The position numbers were made by a program, and so were the translations under genes. This document shows positions 46,871 to 59,300 of a stretch of 64,000 bases of DNA, in pieces. Each line of letters opens with the position of its first letter. Within the stretch, counting starts at the first letter, position 1. Below the pieces are notes generated by a model. That model searched no databases and was not told where the DNA came from. It saw nothing but the letters and a program-made list of their open reading frames with translations. The DNA lies in contig CM055104.1 in assembly GCA_029204225.1 (NCBI GenBank), positions 28,712,253 to 28,776,252 of the forward strand, in the 5' to 3' direction. The stretch is from Diphasiastrum complanatum. Its lineage: Eukaryota; Streptophyta; Lycopodiopsida; Lycopodiales; Lycopodiaceae.

Positions 46871-47201
46871 TCACATGATCAATAGCAAAAAATGAATACG
46901 TGCAATGGCAAGGGTGGATCGGATGTTCCTGGTTACTATGCTCTACCTCGGTACTCAAAATAATCATTCATGTGGCCCAATTGTGCAAAAATTTGGCTAC
47001 TCTTAACAAGGGCCATCATTTGTTTTTATATCTTGAGTGATCTATCATTTTTTTCATCCTGAAGGCCATCATTTGTTTTCATATCCTGAGAGCCATCATC
47101 AGGTGCCAAATTGCTTGGTCACACTTGATGGGAACCATGGACAGATAGTTACATGCTCCCATGTGACCCGATAGTTTTGGGTATAGAAGAGAGGAAATAG
47201 A

Positions 47202-47218
47202 GGGGGGGGGGGGGGGGG
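47202..47218. repeat. Poly(G) run, 17 bases
   Basis: An uninterrupted G homopolymer, rare in this AT-rich context; its length is prone to sequencing error. Confidence 0.9.
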
Positions 47219-47316
47219 TTAGCTAGGGGAATAGATATAAATTTTATTAGTGACTTTTGTGACACGTTGTCATGAGTTCGTTTATTACTCCAATGTGAAA
47301 TAGTCTATTGTGGATG

Positions 47317-47319
<3 letters not shown>

Positions 47320-47395
<76 letters not shown>
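47320..47395. repeat. (CT)n microsatellite
   Basis: About 76 bp of uninterrupted CT. Confidence 0.98.
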
Positions 47396-47397
<2 letters not shown>

Positions 47398-47929
47398 GGT
47401 CCCTGGAGTTGGGATGGAGTATACACAAATCTTATTTGTGGATTGTATGACATAACTTTTTAATGTGTGTGCTTGTTGCTTGGGTGTGTATACCAAATAA
47501 CCTCTCTATTCGTTCTGTGTCGAAACAATCCCCCATCAAACCGACGAAAATCAAACTAGAATAGATGCGGCTTATTCTAGATTTATTTGAATGCTTTGCA
47601 ATTCTTTCATTAGAAGAACTTACAATTGTGGTTCCCTTACAAGTTTTAAGGTTTGTGTGACATGACTTTGAACAGTGGCTACCCTATAAGGGGTGTCTGA
47701 ATATTAGACGGATCGACCCACCTCAAGACCTAAAGTGCCTCGAAAACATGTGGGGAAGAGCGAGTAAATATACCTCATTGACTATTTGCATTGCTCTTGC
47801 CTAAGAGGCTGCTTGTAAATGAGGGACTCTCCTTAATTGTGGGCTCCTTAGAATGTGGGATGACTCCAAAACACCACGGCTTTGAGCAAGAGGTCTTAAA
47901 ATGTGCCTAAAGGAGGGGGGGCGTACATT

Positions 47930-48450
47930 TAATTGCTGGACTTACATTCTTTAGCACTTTCAGTGTCTTACATTTATACATTTTTGAAATTTTAGTCTAT
48001 TGGACCTATACATTTTTAGTGATGTCTATGTCTTGAATTTTTACAGTTTCAGTGGTTTTAGTCTTTAGGACCCTTGGATATTTTAGGGCTTTCAAATGTC
48101 TTAAAATTTTACATTTTTTATGCTTTTCATTTTTTTGATGCATGAATTTTTACTTTTTTAGGCTTTTAATATTATAATCCCTAGCATTTTTTAGGACTTT
48201 CAATGTCTTCAATTAGTCATTTTTTGGGCTTTTAATATTTTAATCCCTAGAATTTTTTAGGGCTTTGCATTTTCTTAGGACTTTTAATGTTTTTAATTTT
48301 AACATTTTGTGGGCTTTTAATTTGCTTAAATTCTACATTTAGGGGCTCTATTTAAGGTTTACATGTATTTAGTTTTCCTTTTTACATTTTATTAGTGCTT
48401 CTAATTTGTTATGTTTTTACATTTTATTGATGTTTTAATGTATTTTTAGA
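47930..48450. repeat. Diverged tandem repeat (TTTTAGGGCTTTYAATGTCTT motif)
   Basis: About nine to ten units of roughly 55 bp share TTTTTAGGRCTTTCAATG, CTTAAATTTTTACATTTTT and TTTTAATCCCTAG. Divergence is high, as in the 8.8-9.4 kb array, but the unit differs. Confidence 0.75.
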
Positions 48451-50399
48451 TTAAAAAAAGTATTTATAAATTGTGATACATAAGAAAAATGTGAATTGCA
48501 AATGCATATATTTCATAATTTGGGATTAGTTACATGACAATGCAAGTTTTCTTAGATGTTTATAAATTGTGTGTGAATACCTACATGACAATCTAACTTT
48601 ACCTACATATTCATATGTTTTGCAAAATAGGAAAAATGTGAATTACATATACATTTCTTTATCATTTAAATTTACCTAGATAACATTACAAGTTTTCCTA
48701 CATAGGTTGAACCAATTTACTAAAACCTTGGAGATCCATTGCAAGTAGGGAAATCATTTTCCTACTTGGACACTCCAAAACCCCTCTATTGAAATGGTAA
48801 ATTCGTTGTTGAAGTATGAAATTTTGGGATTTCCCTACATGGAGGATGGTTTCATTTTTCTTGTACTGTTGTATGAGGCCACGTTTCCAAAGTTCATCGT
48901 TCCTAGTTGGTTGACCATTGCAGCTTTCAATCATAGAGAAGCGCAGCCAGTCTACGGATGACAAATAAGTATGAGTGTAATCCGCTTCCATGCAACTGTA
49001 CCTTCTGTATGCATGAAACTGATGTCATAAGACTTAGCTATTTGCTTGAGAAGTTGTTGTGTGATTTGAGTTCCTTGGAGTTGAGTTGAACACTATTGCC
49101 AGAACTCTGTGAACGATGTCAGCCACTGTAGATCACCCTGTTCCTGAGAGCATTGGTCACCTGAGCAATTAGCATAAAATCGTCATTTAGTTGTTAGCCT
49201 CTGGGCAAGTATACCCACGTGACTAATGGGTGGGCCAGCCCATCCCTGATCCAAAAGCGTCTCCATCTCGAGTCCATCGCTGTCTCTCTACGTAGACTAT
49301 GTTGTCACTTGTTTGAGCAACGATTTTCCAGAGTTTCTAAATAACGATCCATACTGATTTGTTTCTGACTGGAGTGTGATTCTCTATGACAACTTCTTGG
49401 AAGAGCTTTTTCCACAGCTACGGAGCCGCACGAACGTCGCCTTACATTTGCGTCAGTGCTATGGGTGCTACCAAAGAGGAAACCTGATATGTGAGACAAG
49501 CAGTATAAGTATTGGATCCAGCCAGCAACAATCAACAGATTATCGGAGATTCGAAACCAGGAGGCCAGCACGTAGTGATAGACAGACAGAGCATTCAAGG
49601 GGAGGGAGTGACCGTTTCCAGTGAGCTGTGAGCTATTTTTCTTCTCGATATTCTGAGATGTATGGCATGAATTGTCTACTGTTGAATGGATTCAATATGA
49701 ACTTTGCTCTGGTGTATGATGCTCTTATCATGTCTAGTATAGACGTAGAACTGAGTTTAATTTTGATCACACTTGTTGACTTGAGCTGGAATGCATTAGA
49801 AAAAGATAGGAGTTATGAAGAATGAAGCTGGAAAATGCGATGCACGGTCTGGTTAATTCAAATGTAGAATATATCGCTGGTATTGCTATCATCTATAATC
49901 TTGGCATAAGATTGAGTGTGCTCACTGAAGTCAATAGTTTGTAGAGGGATGCCTGTCACTTGTCAAGGAGTATGTTTGATGTTGGTGATTGTGAACTAAT
50001 CGAGTTACTATCCAAGTGAAGAGAGTGATGTTTCCCGTATTAAATTGAATGCACCCTATGATAGTATTTCTGCTGCTAGTTTCACCAAGTTATCTAAGGT
50101 AGAAAACTACAAAACGTGTCAAAATCACTAAAACACCTACTCCTTTGAGACACTATGGGATCAACAACTTTATGGGAACTAAAGGATAGGGTATCCTAGA
50201 ATATGAAATATTCTTTAAGGTCACTTTGAAGATGTGAAGGAATATTTAAGAAAGGTCTATTGAGCTCACATATCAGAAGTCAGACCAAAAACCCAAAGTT
50301 CATTGCAAGATTGTTACTAGGACTCACCTGACACATTGGACAAGTACCCAAAACTATTCTACCTTGTTTCAGGATGATTTTTGTGTCTATCATTTCTAA
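48451..50399. other. Unassigned region
   Basis: Short ORFs only (48698-48991 and 49305-49598 minus; 49376-49624 plus), with no recognisable domain. The 49370-49620 segment is open on both strands. GAAAAATGTGAATTRCAWATGCATAT-type text occurs twice near 48485 and 48630. Confidence 0.4.
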
Positions 50400-51819
50400 T
50401 AGAGTGCCATGGCACAGTTCGGTAATGCAAGAAGATTTTGTCTAGTAACATGGATCTTGAGTTGGGGATCGACCACCATTATAGCTTTAAACATTACTTT
50501 GGGATGTGTAACCACTGGTGACCTCGCTTTAGAAATCAATACCAATGGAACTCAAATACAGGCCACTTTGTACCTATGATTGGGTCATCACTAGCTCCCC
50601 CTAGCAGTCCAAGTTGCACTACTAGATGGAATTCCTAGAGCAGCCTTAGGGTTCGTATTCAGAATATGACATCACGAAGATTATAGCTATTTAGACTTAT
50701 ATGAGTTCAGGTTAGACGGGTCATGGAAACTAATTGACACTACGTCCACACACTTCCCAGGAGTATCAAAAGAAATATCGCAAACACCCCCGAATACCCC
50801 TTACGTTGGTCCATCTGAACAATATCCAGAGTCGCCTGGGACTGCTAATAGCACGAACGTAAACTCAGAAGATAGAATCATGTATAGAAATCACAGAGCG
50901 TTGTATGAACACCCTAAACTAGTCGTGAATATTTCAAGTGATGGATTATTCAAAGATCCTGTTGATAGTCTCAACCTAGAAGTGAGGACCATTTGAGTCG
51001 TTCAGGTTGGATCTAAATTGAATATCATCATGAGACTCTCGGCTAGAAATCTCTTTGAGATCCTCAAATGATTTCTATCCCAGATTCTGTTAGAACCTAC
51101 CTAGGGTTCTCAGATTTATCAAAATCCTATGTCGATATCATGAACGGCTGCACCACTTAGATATTGCCCAATCCTACACATAGAATGATGGATGACCATA
51201 AGATTTGTTACTCTCGATACCCATCATGAGAGTGTTCACACCGGAGATTTAGCCATTGAAGTAGTTAGAGAAGTATGTCAATTTTGAATACGCCTCTATT
51301 ATTGCATAGATCCTATATGGGTATTGTTGTCCACAAATTTGACTTGACTACGCCAAGGATAGAAAAGAGTTAGCATACCACATCTATTACCAAACCAAAA
51401 TCTGAAAGGGTAGAAGTGACAAAAACAAATCCTAGTTCAATAATCAGATCTCCCAAGCGATCATACCTCTGAGGGCCTAGAAAACTCTCATTGATCCGGG
51501 AGTACGGGGGGTGATTAGGACAGCCTCCGGAATTAAAAATGGTGTTACCTTGATCACTCACGTAAGGGCAATGTGGGCCTTCCCCCGCTGGAAATCTTCC
51601 GATAGGACCAATCCCTCGACGAAAAATCTTCCAAAACTTGTGAAAAATATTGCTTGGAAAGTACTTGAGACACATTCGAAAAATACCAGAAACTAGAACT
51701 TACAACAACTGGTTGATCCCAAAAGTAGTAAAATTCAAAATACAATGACCTAGAAGACAGATGGATCTAAGCAAAACCATAGGATTGCAAGACATACAGG
51801 ATAATCTTGTTAACCTGAG

Positions 51820-52410
51820 CTTAGACATGGGGCTGTGGCAGTTGATACACATATCACCTATAGTGAAAAGAAAGGTCAAACAAATGATCTGTGCTCCATT
51901 AAACCACATATAGGACCACCCACAATAGGGGCCTTAGATGCTAGTGTGGTGGATCGACACTGTCCTAAGGTAGATGTCATGATCGACGGATTAGTAGTTT
52001 TGGGTGGATGCCAGATCCGCAGTTGATATCCTCAGTTTAGAACTAGCCGATCGTTTGGGTTTTGCACTTGCACCAGCCACTCTCACTGCTCTAAAGTTAG
52101 CTAACAAGTGGTAATCAAGCCAGAAGGGGAAATATGAGACATTCCCATCACTGTAGCAAGAAGGACAATCCCTGTGGATTTTTATGTTATGAGAATGTAT
52201 AGACGTAGTCGTGGATATTCGATGCTGCTAGGAAAGCCATGGCTATGATTAAGTAACTACATTGTAGCCATAACAGCCGAAGTTTTAGTGTTTGGACGAG
52301 AGAAAGAGCGAACAGTAGTAGATGGTTACCCTGAAATACCTCAATCTAAATGAGCCCCCATACCCTCCACAGAATGGAATGAGATTTTTGATATTGACAC
52401 AAGTCAAGAT
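51820..52410 (+). pseudogene. Gypsy protease-like region
   Basis: The ORF 51835-52026 has VVDRHCPKVDVMIDGLVVL, where a Gypsy protease would have its Asp-Ser/Gly-Gly site after VMID. After shifts, GYSMLLGKPWL (about 52220) matches the end of Gypsy protease domains, and VFGREKERTVVDGYPEIPQS follows. Confidence 0.5.
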
Positions 52411-52810
52411 TCATCCGACATAGAAGATGAACCTAAGGAGATCTTGGAATTGGAATGGAACACTCCAAGAGAACCCACACCCAAAGTACAAAATGTTGAC
52501 ATATGCACGATTAATATAGGTACTGAAGAAAGCCCAAAAAATCTCAAGATAGGAGCACACTTGACAGACATAGAGAAGGGAACCTATAAGTCGTTATTCT
52601 GGAAATATCGACATATCTTTGCCTGGAGTTATATTGACCTACCAGGAATAACTCCAGAATTAGTGGCACATGCTATACTTTTAAAAGATGAGAGCAAACC
52701 AATATGATAGAAGCAAAGACAACTACCCCAACATTTGAGAGAGGGGGTGTTTTCTAAATTAGAGAGACTAAAAACTGCAAGTCTGATTTTTTCCGTAGAA
52801 AATACTGAAT

Positions 52811-52906
52811 GGTGTTCTCCTACAGTTCCACATCCGAAGAAAAATTCTTCCTAGATTAGGTGTTCTCCTATAGTTCCACATCCGAAGAAAAATTCTTTCC
52901 AGATTA
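52811..52906. repeat. 48-bp tandem duplication in RT
   Basis: GGTGTTCTCCTA starts at 52811 and 52859; both copies run on to TTC...AGATTAG with three to four differences. Confidence 0.9.
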
Positions 52907-53114
52907 GGGTATGTGTCAACTATGAGAAACTAAACAAGCAAACCAAGAAAGACTATTACCCATTACCCTTCATAGATCAGATACTAGAAGAATTAGCTGG
53001 GAATGAGATATATTTGTTTATGGACTGCTTTGTTGGGTATAATCAAAATGCCATCACCGAGACAAACTTAAAACTACATTTACCACTATGTTTGGGACCT
53101 TTGCTTATCATGTG

Positions 53115-53164
53115 ATGCCATTTGGATTGACCAACGCCCCTGCGTTGGTCAATCCAAATGGCAT
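53115..53164. repeat. Perfect 23-bp palindrome (hairpin) in RT core motif
   Basis: Left arm 53115-53137, loop CCCT (53138-53141), right arm 53142-53164 is its exact reverse complement. The left arm encodes the RT motif MPFGLTNA. Confidence 0.97.
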
Positions 53165-53654
53165 TTTAAATAAATGGCATTACTTATCAACGGTTCATGA
53201 ATAGCCATTTTGAGGATATACTGAATGATAATCTTAAAATCTTCATTGATGACTTGTGTGGAGCATCCTCAAAGAAGAATCACTTAGCAATACTAGAAGA
53301 CTGTTTCCAAAAATGTGCACATTAGGGAAAATATGGGCTCAAAATGGGCCCTAGTAAAAAGTTTGACTATAGAGAAAGATTAACAAGAGAGAGAAAACTT
53401 CTGGCAACATCTATGCTCATTTTTTACAATTCTAGAACTGCCCGCCACCCAACTTATATGGTTAACATGTAGCCTTACTTTCCATAAGGAAATGTAATAA
53501 TATTGCACGTTTTCCCCTTTGAAAAGTGCTCCGAGGGGTCCCACGCCCTTGGAAAAATGTGCAATTGGCGTCTGGAACCGGCAGGTGTAATTGCGCTAGT
53601 GTGTACTCATTCACTTCTCCTTTGTATTTCCAGGGGCAGATGGTTCCGGTGAAA

Positions 53655-54863
53655 GGTACAAGGCAAGGCTTGTTGCCAAAGGCTATTCTTAGCAAAAGGG
53701 GATTGATTATGAGGAGACTTTTGCTCCTACCGCACGGATGATTACCGTAAGGGTAGTAACCTCTTTGGCTGTCCATTTTGGTTGGCATATGCTTCAACTT
53801 GACATAAAGACATCATTCCTCAATGGTGATCTCAATGAGGAAGTGTACCTTCGACAACCTGTTGGTTTTTTGGTTGAAGGCCAAAAAGATAAAGTTTGTC
53901 TTCTCAAGAAGGCTCTCTCTGGACTGAAGCAAGCCCCAAGGATGTGGTATCAAAAGATACATGCCTACTTTTGTGATCTTGTGTTTACTAATAATCCTAG
54001 CGAATCTACTCTTTATGTCAAGCATACTTCAGATTTATCATTATTATTTTGCTTTATGTTGATGATATTATTGTTATGGGAAGTAATGAGCAGCAGATTG
54101 ATGCCTTAATACTTGATCTTGGTACGGTTTTTGACACCTCAGATTTAGGCCTATTGCACTATACAAGAAGGGGCTGGAATTTTCATCTATCAAGAATGCT
54201 ACATTGGGCAGATTTTGAAGTGGTTCAAGATAGACGGACATTTTTTATAGTGTCTCACTCATGAGTCAGTTCATGCATGCCCCGATGATATCACATTGGA
54301 AAGTGTTGAAGAGGATCTTTCAATATCTTCAAGGAACAAGAAGTCATGGACTGGTTTTTCCTACTTGTGATAATGCATGTTTGGTTGGTTTTAGTGACTC
54401 AGATTGGGGTGGAGATCAAGACACTAGACGCTCTACAAGTGGACATTGCTTTTTCTATCGAAATTCTACAATTTCTTGGTCAAGTAAAAAGTAGGCCACT
54501 ATTGCTACTTCTTCTAGTGAGGCAAAATATAGAGTGATATTTTCAGCCACAATGGAGTGTTTATGGCTTAGAAGACTACTTGTTGACATGAAATTTGGCA
54601 AGACTTCAGCCACTCTTATCTTGAGTGATAGTCAAATTGCTATTGCCATGGCACAGAATCCTGTTTTTCATGCGAGGATGAAGCACATCGAGATCCATTA
54701 TCACTTTGTTCGGGAGAGACTTCATGATGGAGACATTTTACTTGAGTATTGTCCTATAGAGGATAATATTTTGGACCTCTTCACTAAGGCGTTGCATAGA
54801 GAGACATTTGAAGCTTTATGCAAAGCTTTAAATTTAAGACCATGTAGTGGCTTTGTTACATAG
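53655..54863 (+). pseudogene. Copia RT and RNase H, 5'-truncated
   Basis: It starts abruptly inside RT (ERYKARLVAK at about 53655). Then ITVRVVTSLAVHFGWHMLQL, DIKTSFLNGDLNEEVYLRQP, ALSGLKQAPRMW, a frame change, LYVDDIIVMGSNEQQID (54049), a deletion near 54180-54260, and RNase H (GFSDSDWGGDQDTRRSTSGH, HARMKHIEIHYHFVRERLHD, ILDLFTKALHRETF). The preceding 250 bp (53400-53650) is unrelated and unassigned. Confidence 0.9.
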
Positions 54864-54891
54864 TGAAGATTTCATTTTATGCATTGTCATT

Positions 54892-54900
54892 TAAGGAGGG
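54892..54900 (+). other. Polypurine tract
   Basis: AAGGAGGG directly before TGTTAGAAAT, the usual Copia arrangement at the 3' LTR. Confidence 0.7.
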
Positions 54901-55349
54901 TGTTAGAAATAAATGACTATGCTAAAGTTAATCCATAGGTTACTTTGACCTAAAAGGTCAAGATTTGTGTAACCATGGGTATTTAGTTATTTAGGCCATG
55001 TTAAGTTTGTCTTAACTTCGGTTGGTCCCAATTTTAGTCATGTACTGACTCATGGGTCCTTAGGGGTCTAATTTTGTTTAGGGGCCCTGTCTTGACTTTT
55101 GGGGGTGTCCTACATTTAGTAAGTGGTTAAGCTTAGGGTTTGTTGGCATTTGGCCACATCCAAGTAGAGTACTTAGATTCTCATTGTGTATTCCAATTTT
55201 TACATTTGCTAAGCATTGCTCTCCATGTTTTTTTTGCTTGAATTACTGCTTTCTCTCTCTCTTTGAGGGCGCCTATCCTCTTCCCTCATTTGTCTCGTGA
55301 AGATTGTTTGATAGTTAGATCTTGATCCCTTGGCTCTTGTTTTCCTACA
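54901..55349 (+). repeat. 3' LTR of the 5'-truncated Copia (right end tentative)
   Basis: It starts TGTTAGAAATAAATG after the polypurine tract. The sequence TTTTCCTACA ending at 55349 is a plausible LTR terminus, immediately followed by antisense gag sequence. No second LTR is available to confirm the length. Confidence 0.5.
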
Positions 55350-55359
55350 GTTATTCCAT

Positions 55360-55740
55360 CAATATTGAGAAGCTCCTCACGAAGATCCTTGATCTTCGTC
55401 AAGTGATTGGTCACTTGATCACCTTCTTGCATCTTCAACATAGAAAGTTGATTTCAGAGATATACCACTCTTTTTGGATTTTTGACCCTATACATCGTAT
55501 TAAGTGTTTCCCACGCACTTTTTAGATGTCTTCCATTATCTTTTGGGCACTTTGGGTTAGCTTGGCATCCAAAGTTTCTTTGGTCCCAGGTTCGAGCCTC
55601 CCCTTGGAAACCAAGAAGCATTATGTGCAATCAACATATCATATATGTAATGAAACCAAGAAAATGTTGCGGATTTGCTTTGTCTTGCTATTGCTTTTAT
55701 GTATGCATGCTCTCCTTGCCTTTCTATAACTAAGGCTCTT
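55360..55740 (-). pseudogene. Copia gag fragment
   Basis: Minus-strand reading over three frames gives LDAKLTQSAQKIMEDI, RVKNPKRVVYLWNQLSMLK-like text and MQEGDQVTNHLTKIKDLREE, the LTR-Copia gag helix region. It is an isolated fragment between an LTR and the CSLD 3' flank. Confidence 0.6.
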
Positions 55741-56370
55741 GCATAGCTAATTTAAGTCCTACTACAACAAGAGGCTAGCTGACAAATAATTCAAAACTTT
55801 GGTACTAGAGCATTTTTTATGCAATGGAAAGGAAGGATTCCACAATTATAGTGCAATTAGAAAATAGTGTAGATACAAAGAGGAGGGAGAGAGAAGAATA
55901 TCAAGGTGGACGTACTATGTTCGAGTGAATCTCTCTACCCTCAAGCCATTTCAATTTTGCTACCAGTTAATATCTTATATTTATTGCCATCTCATTGTAG
56001 CTATCATCTTTGCTGATCATCAGCTTGTTTGGATTATAGAAATAGTTATGCTGTTATTGCATCTTAATCTGGATTTCAGACAATTCTTGATAAAGGGATC
56101 ATAACTTAGAGGTAAGCGTTTCAGAAATTCTGCAAGGTCGATGTTTAGAGAAGCCTGCTACTTTGCTCCATATTGAAAAATTCAAGGCCTCAAAGGAATT
56201 CTTTTGGCTACCTTGACAATTGGTTTGTTGTAGATCGAAGAAAGTTTTGATTTTGGATGATGAGTCGGACTGGTTCATCTTCTTTTCCGAGGGTTAGGAG
56301 ATCAGAGAACTCGTGCAAGAATGAAGAGCACAAATGGGTGCCCAAAAGAGAAGAATATGCAATGATCTTG
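55740..56370 (-). other. 3' flank of CSLD
   Basis: No gene is visible here. The only poly(A)-signal-like hexamer I noticed on the minus strand is AATAAA at 55985-55980, about 390 nt beyond the stop. This is a weak indication of the 3' UTR end. Confidence 0.3.
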
Positions 56371-59300
56371 TCAGGGGAACTGAAAGCCGCCTCCGATACT
56401 AGAGTCTTGAGTTGATCCTGGCGATGGAGGACTGATGGAGACCCAGAGCAGTGAGATGATGATAGCTAAGAGGCCTGCCCACACAAAGACTATTGTGGGC
56501 GCGCGGCCACGCCTTCCCATCAGTCCCTTTGCAAAGGGATAGAGGTGGACCAGAACCCAGAAGCTGAAAAACACTCCTCCGATCAGCTGACTCCACTTCT
56601 TATTATCACTGTAAATTGTTTTTGACACTCCAACAGCTACAGCAATTAGGTTGATAATCATAATCGTGATGGGAGGAATCATTAGTGATGACCATTTCAC
56701 TACGTAAAGATCAGCATAGGCGTCTTCTTCACCTTCGTTAGCTGATTTTGAGGTCAGAGTGAAGGAAATGTCCACTCCAGCAGTCACTTTGAGCAGTCCC
56801 TGAAGAACAGCTGCAAGATGGGCGCTTGTGCCTCCGATCAACCAGAATTGCTCATTTCGCCACCATTCCTCCAGTGTGATACCTGACCATCGCACCTCTA
56901 GAATTGCTAACATGCATAGAATGACAGTGCTGGCGAGAAGGTAGACTAGAAAGGTGATATTCAAACTCTGGACAATGAACTGGCCTGTGAACAAACACAA
57001 GGCAGGCAGAAAGCAGTAGACAACCAGGAAGATGGAGGTGAAAGGATATATGCCCGCGTTTAAGTAAGCTACGCGCTGCAGTAGCTTCAGCCGGGGGCTG
57101 CCGAGAAGCGCATTGTTTTTGGAGAAGAAGATCTCTACCGATCCAGTTGCCCATCTCAGCACCTGATGCAACCTGTCTGTCAGATTGATGGGTGCAGTTC
57201 CTCTGAAGGCATCTCTCTTTGTCACGCAGTAAACTGATCTCCACCCACGATTGTGCATGCGGAATCCTGTCACCACATCCTCTGTCACAGATCCGTAGAT
57301 CCATCCCACGCGATTGCCCCACTCTGTTTTCTCTTCATAGGAGCAAGAAATCACACCGATGGCTTCTCGAACAGTCTCCGCATCAAGTGGCTGTCGAGGA
57401 GCTAGGAGAGCTCCAGGAGGGCGTGCATGCTTCACTCTGTCGCTATCTGCAAGCGGCCTGCCTTGGAACTCCGCCACAGTGATGGAGGCAGTCAACACTA
57501 CAGAATTACCAAAGCTTTTGGGCATCAACTGAGCTTCTATCTCATCAGTACCATCGCCTCCGCCACCACCTCCAATATTCAGCGCTGTTTCATCTGATTC
57601 CTGCCTTACTCTGACGTGGTTTGACTTCTTTTTTCCACCACAGCAGCCCCGATTCTTGTATCTCGGAGGATCAAACCCATACAGTGCGACCCTTCGGAAC
57701 ATGCAGCCAGTGCCGACATACATCGGACCTTGCAAGCCATCCAAAGCTCGCATGTTGACATCAAAGAAGACAGTGTTGTTATTAGCATACCGATCGCTTG
57801 GATCAATACCCTCAAATCTCTGCGGAAACTGCACGTAGCAGATGCGATCGCCGCTTGGATCCATCATGAAGCACATGGCTTCCCTGATGGCGAGAGAATT
57901 GAATATATAATGATCGCAGTCGAGATTCAGAATGAAAGCTCCGTTGGACATGACAGCACTACTGCGGACAAGTGCATTCATAGCTCCTGCCTTCTTGTTG
58001 TGATCGTAGCCTGGGCGTTTCTCCCTAGAGACGTAGACCAGCATGGGCAGGCGGATGTCAATTCCTGTGGTGTCGATCAGATCGTCGTCCGCTTTTCCCA
58101 TAACTGGATCGTAACATGGAGGCTCCAGCATCACCTGAATTTGCCACACAAAAAACATGACGATGAGATCATTGTCAAATCAGTAGCTATCATCCATGGT
58201 TTTAGCACTGATGCAGCGTGAAATGTTCTGAGCACAAGGTCAGCACTGGTACTTAATCAAGAAAACTTTCAAGATTTTATTTAGCACAACACATTGCGCT
58301 CAATTGATTTGTTGGTCTAATGTTGATGCATCATGCCAGCTAGAACCGAGACACCAGCCAGAGGGCTAATTTTTATAGAAACATATAAGAAGTTCGGATG
58401 GGCTGAATGTAACGAGGTACTCCAAATCTCAAAATACGGGAGTCTTCTTGCGAAAGGGGTTGGGGGGTGGCTATCGTCATGCTACTTGGCTTGTCTTTTG
58501 GCATTCCCCAGTGGTAATTTATTCGGCAGATTTCACAGCAGCTGGCGATTGTTTGTTTTTCTCAACATAATTGTCATCGCACTGGTGGTTTATTCAGCGG
58601 ATATTAGAGCAGCAAAATGTTGACAATTAATAGCAAATGAGATATCATCCAGCAGATCTTATATCAACAAAATGCATCAGGAAAGCTGCTACACACTTTC
58701 GAGTCTCGGCATGAATGTAGCCCTGATTGTTCACAATTAATTGCAAATAATCTGAAACGTACTTCATGGCTGTGAAGAAGATGGATGGATCGCTAAATGA
58801 ACTGTCTTGGCCAAGAAAGATATTAGAATCTTACATGCATGGGGATAGTAACCTAATACCTGAATTATGCTATCATGATCTCCTCTTTTATGATCCTTTG
58901 CTGCAAAGCTCCATGTTCCAGGCCAATGCGTTCCATCTGACATCCATGTGGCCTTCTCAATCTTGGCGGGATCCATTGCAGAAACAATACCGCTTTCATG
59001 TAGCTCTCTCTTTGACTTGATCTCGTCATGTGAATTGTATGCTTCCGATCTCCTTCTGATCGCATCTGGCAGCCCGTTGATTCTCACCTTCATCTCATCA
59101 TACTCTCTCTTCACTCTCCGCCTGTCTTTCACAAAGTCAGCTCGCTTTTTGTTCTTCGTTGGATCTCCCTTTAGGGAGAAGTAGGATTCTGGGTTGCGAG
59201 GCTCGATGTCATGCTTACGGCAAAAGGGAACCCACATTTGCGCGAAGCTGGCTGCTTCAGCTAGAGCTTCGAAGGTGAGGAGAGCTCCACCATCATCGGA

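Larger units (their letters stand above)
52411..53340 (+). pseudogene. Gypsy reverse transcriptase, broken by a hairpin and a tandem duplication
   Basis: An 87-codon open stretch (52444-52707) has GTYKSLFWKYRHIFAWSYID and LPGITPELVAHAILLKDE. Then WCSPTVPHPKKN occurs twice (48-bp duplication), followed by VNYEKLNKQTKKDYYPLPFI, LFMDCFVGYNQNAI, the HVMPFGLTNAPA block turned into a hairpin, and NDNLKIFIDDLC with the catalytic F-I-D-D box (about 53240). Decay is heavy but the polymerase core order is clear. Confidence 0.8.
50400..53400 (+). mobile_element. Ty3/Gypsy element of a second lineage, decayed
   Basis: Plus-strand pieces run from an upstream region with TGDLALEINTNG (about 50515), through protease-like sequence, to RT. 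The RT preamble (FAWSYIDLPGI) and palm wording differ from elements A and B, so this is another Gypsy lineage, by eye closest to Tat/Athila-type plant elements. No LTRs were recognised. Confidence 0.65.

Noticed and set aside
46161-46967. Minus-strand ORFs repeating YQEASTIHTMVY-like text
   Set aside because: They follow the DNA tandem repeat and change frame between units, so coding constraint is unlikely.
57730-58221. 163-codon plus-strand ORF antisense to CSLD exon 3
   Set aside because: It is a shadow of the CSLD coding strand with no recognisable features; the sense frame carries all GT2 motifs.
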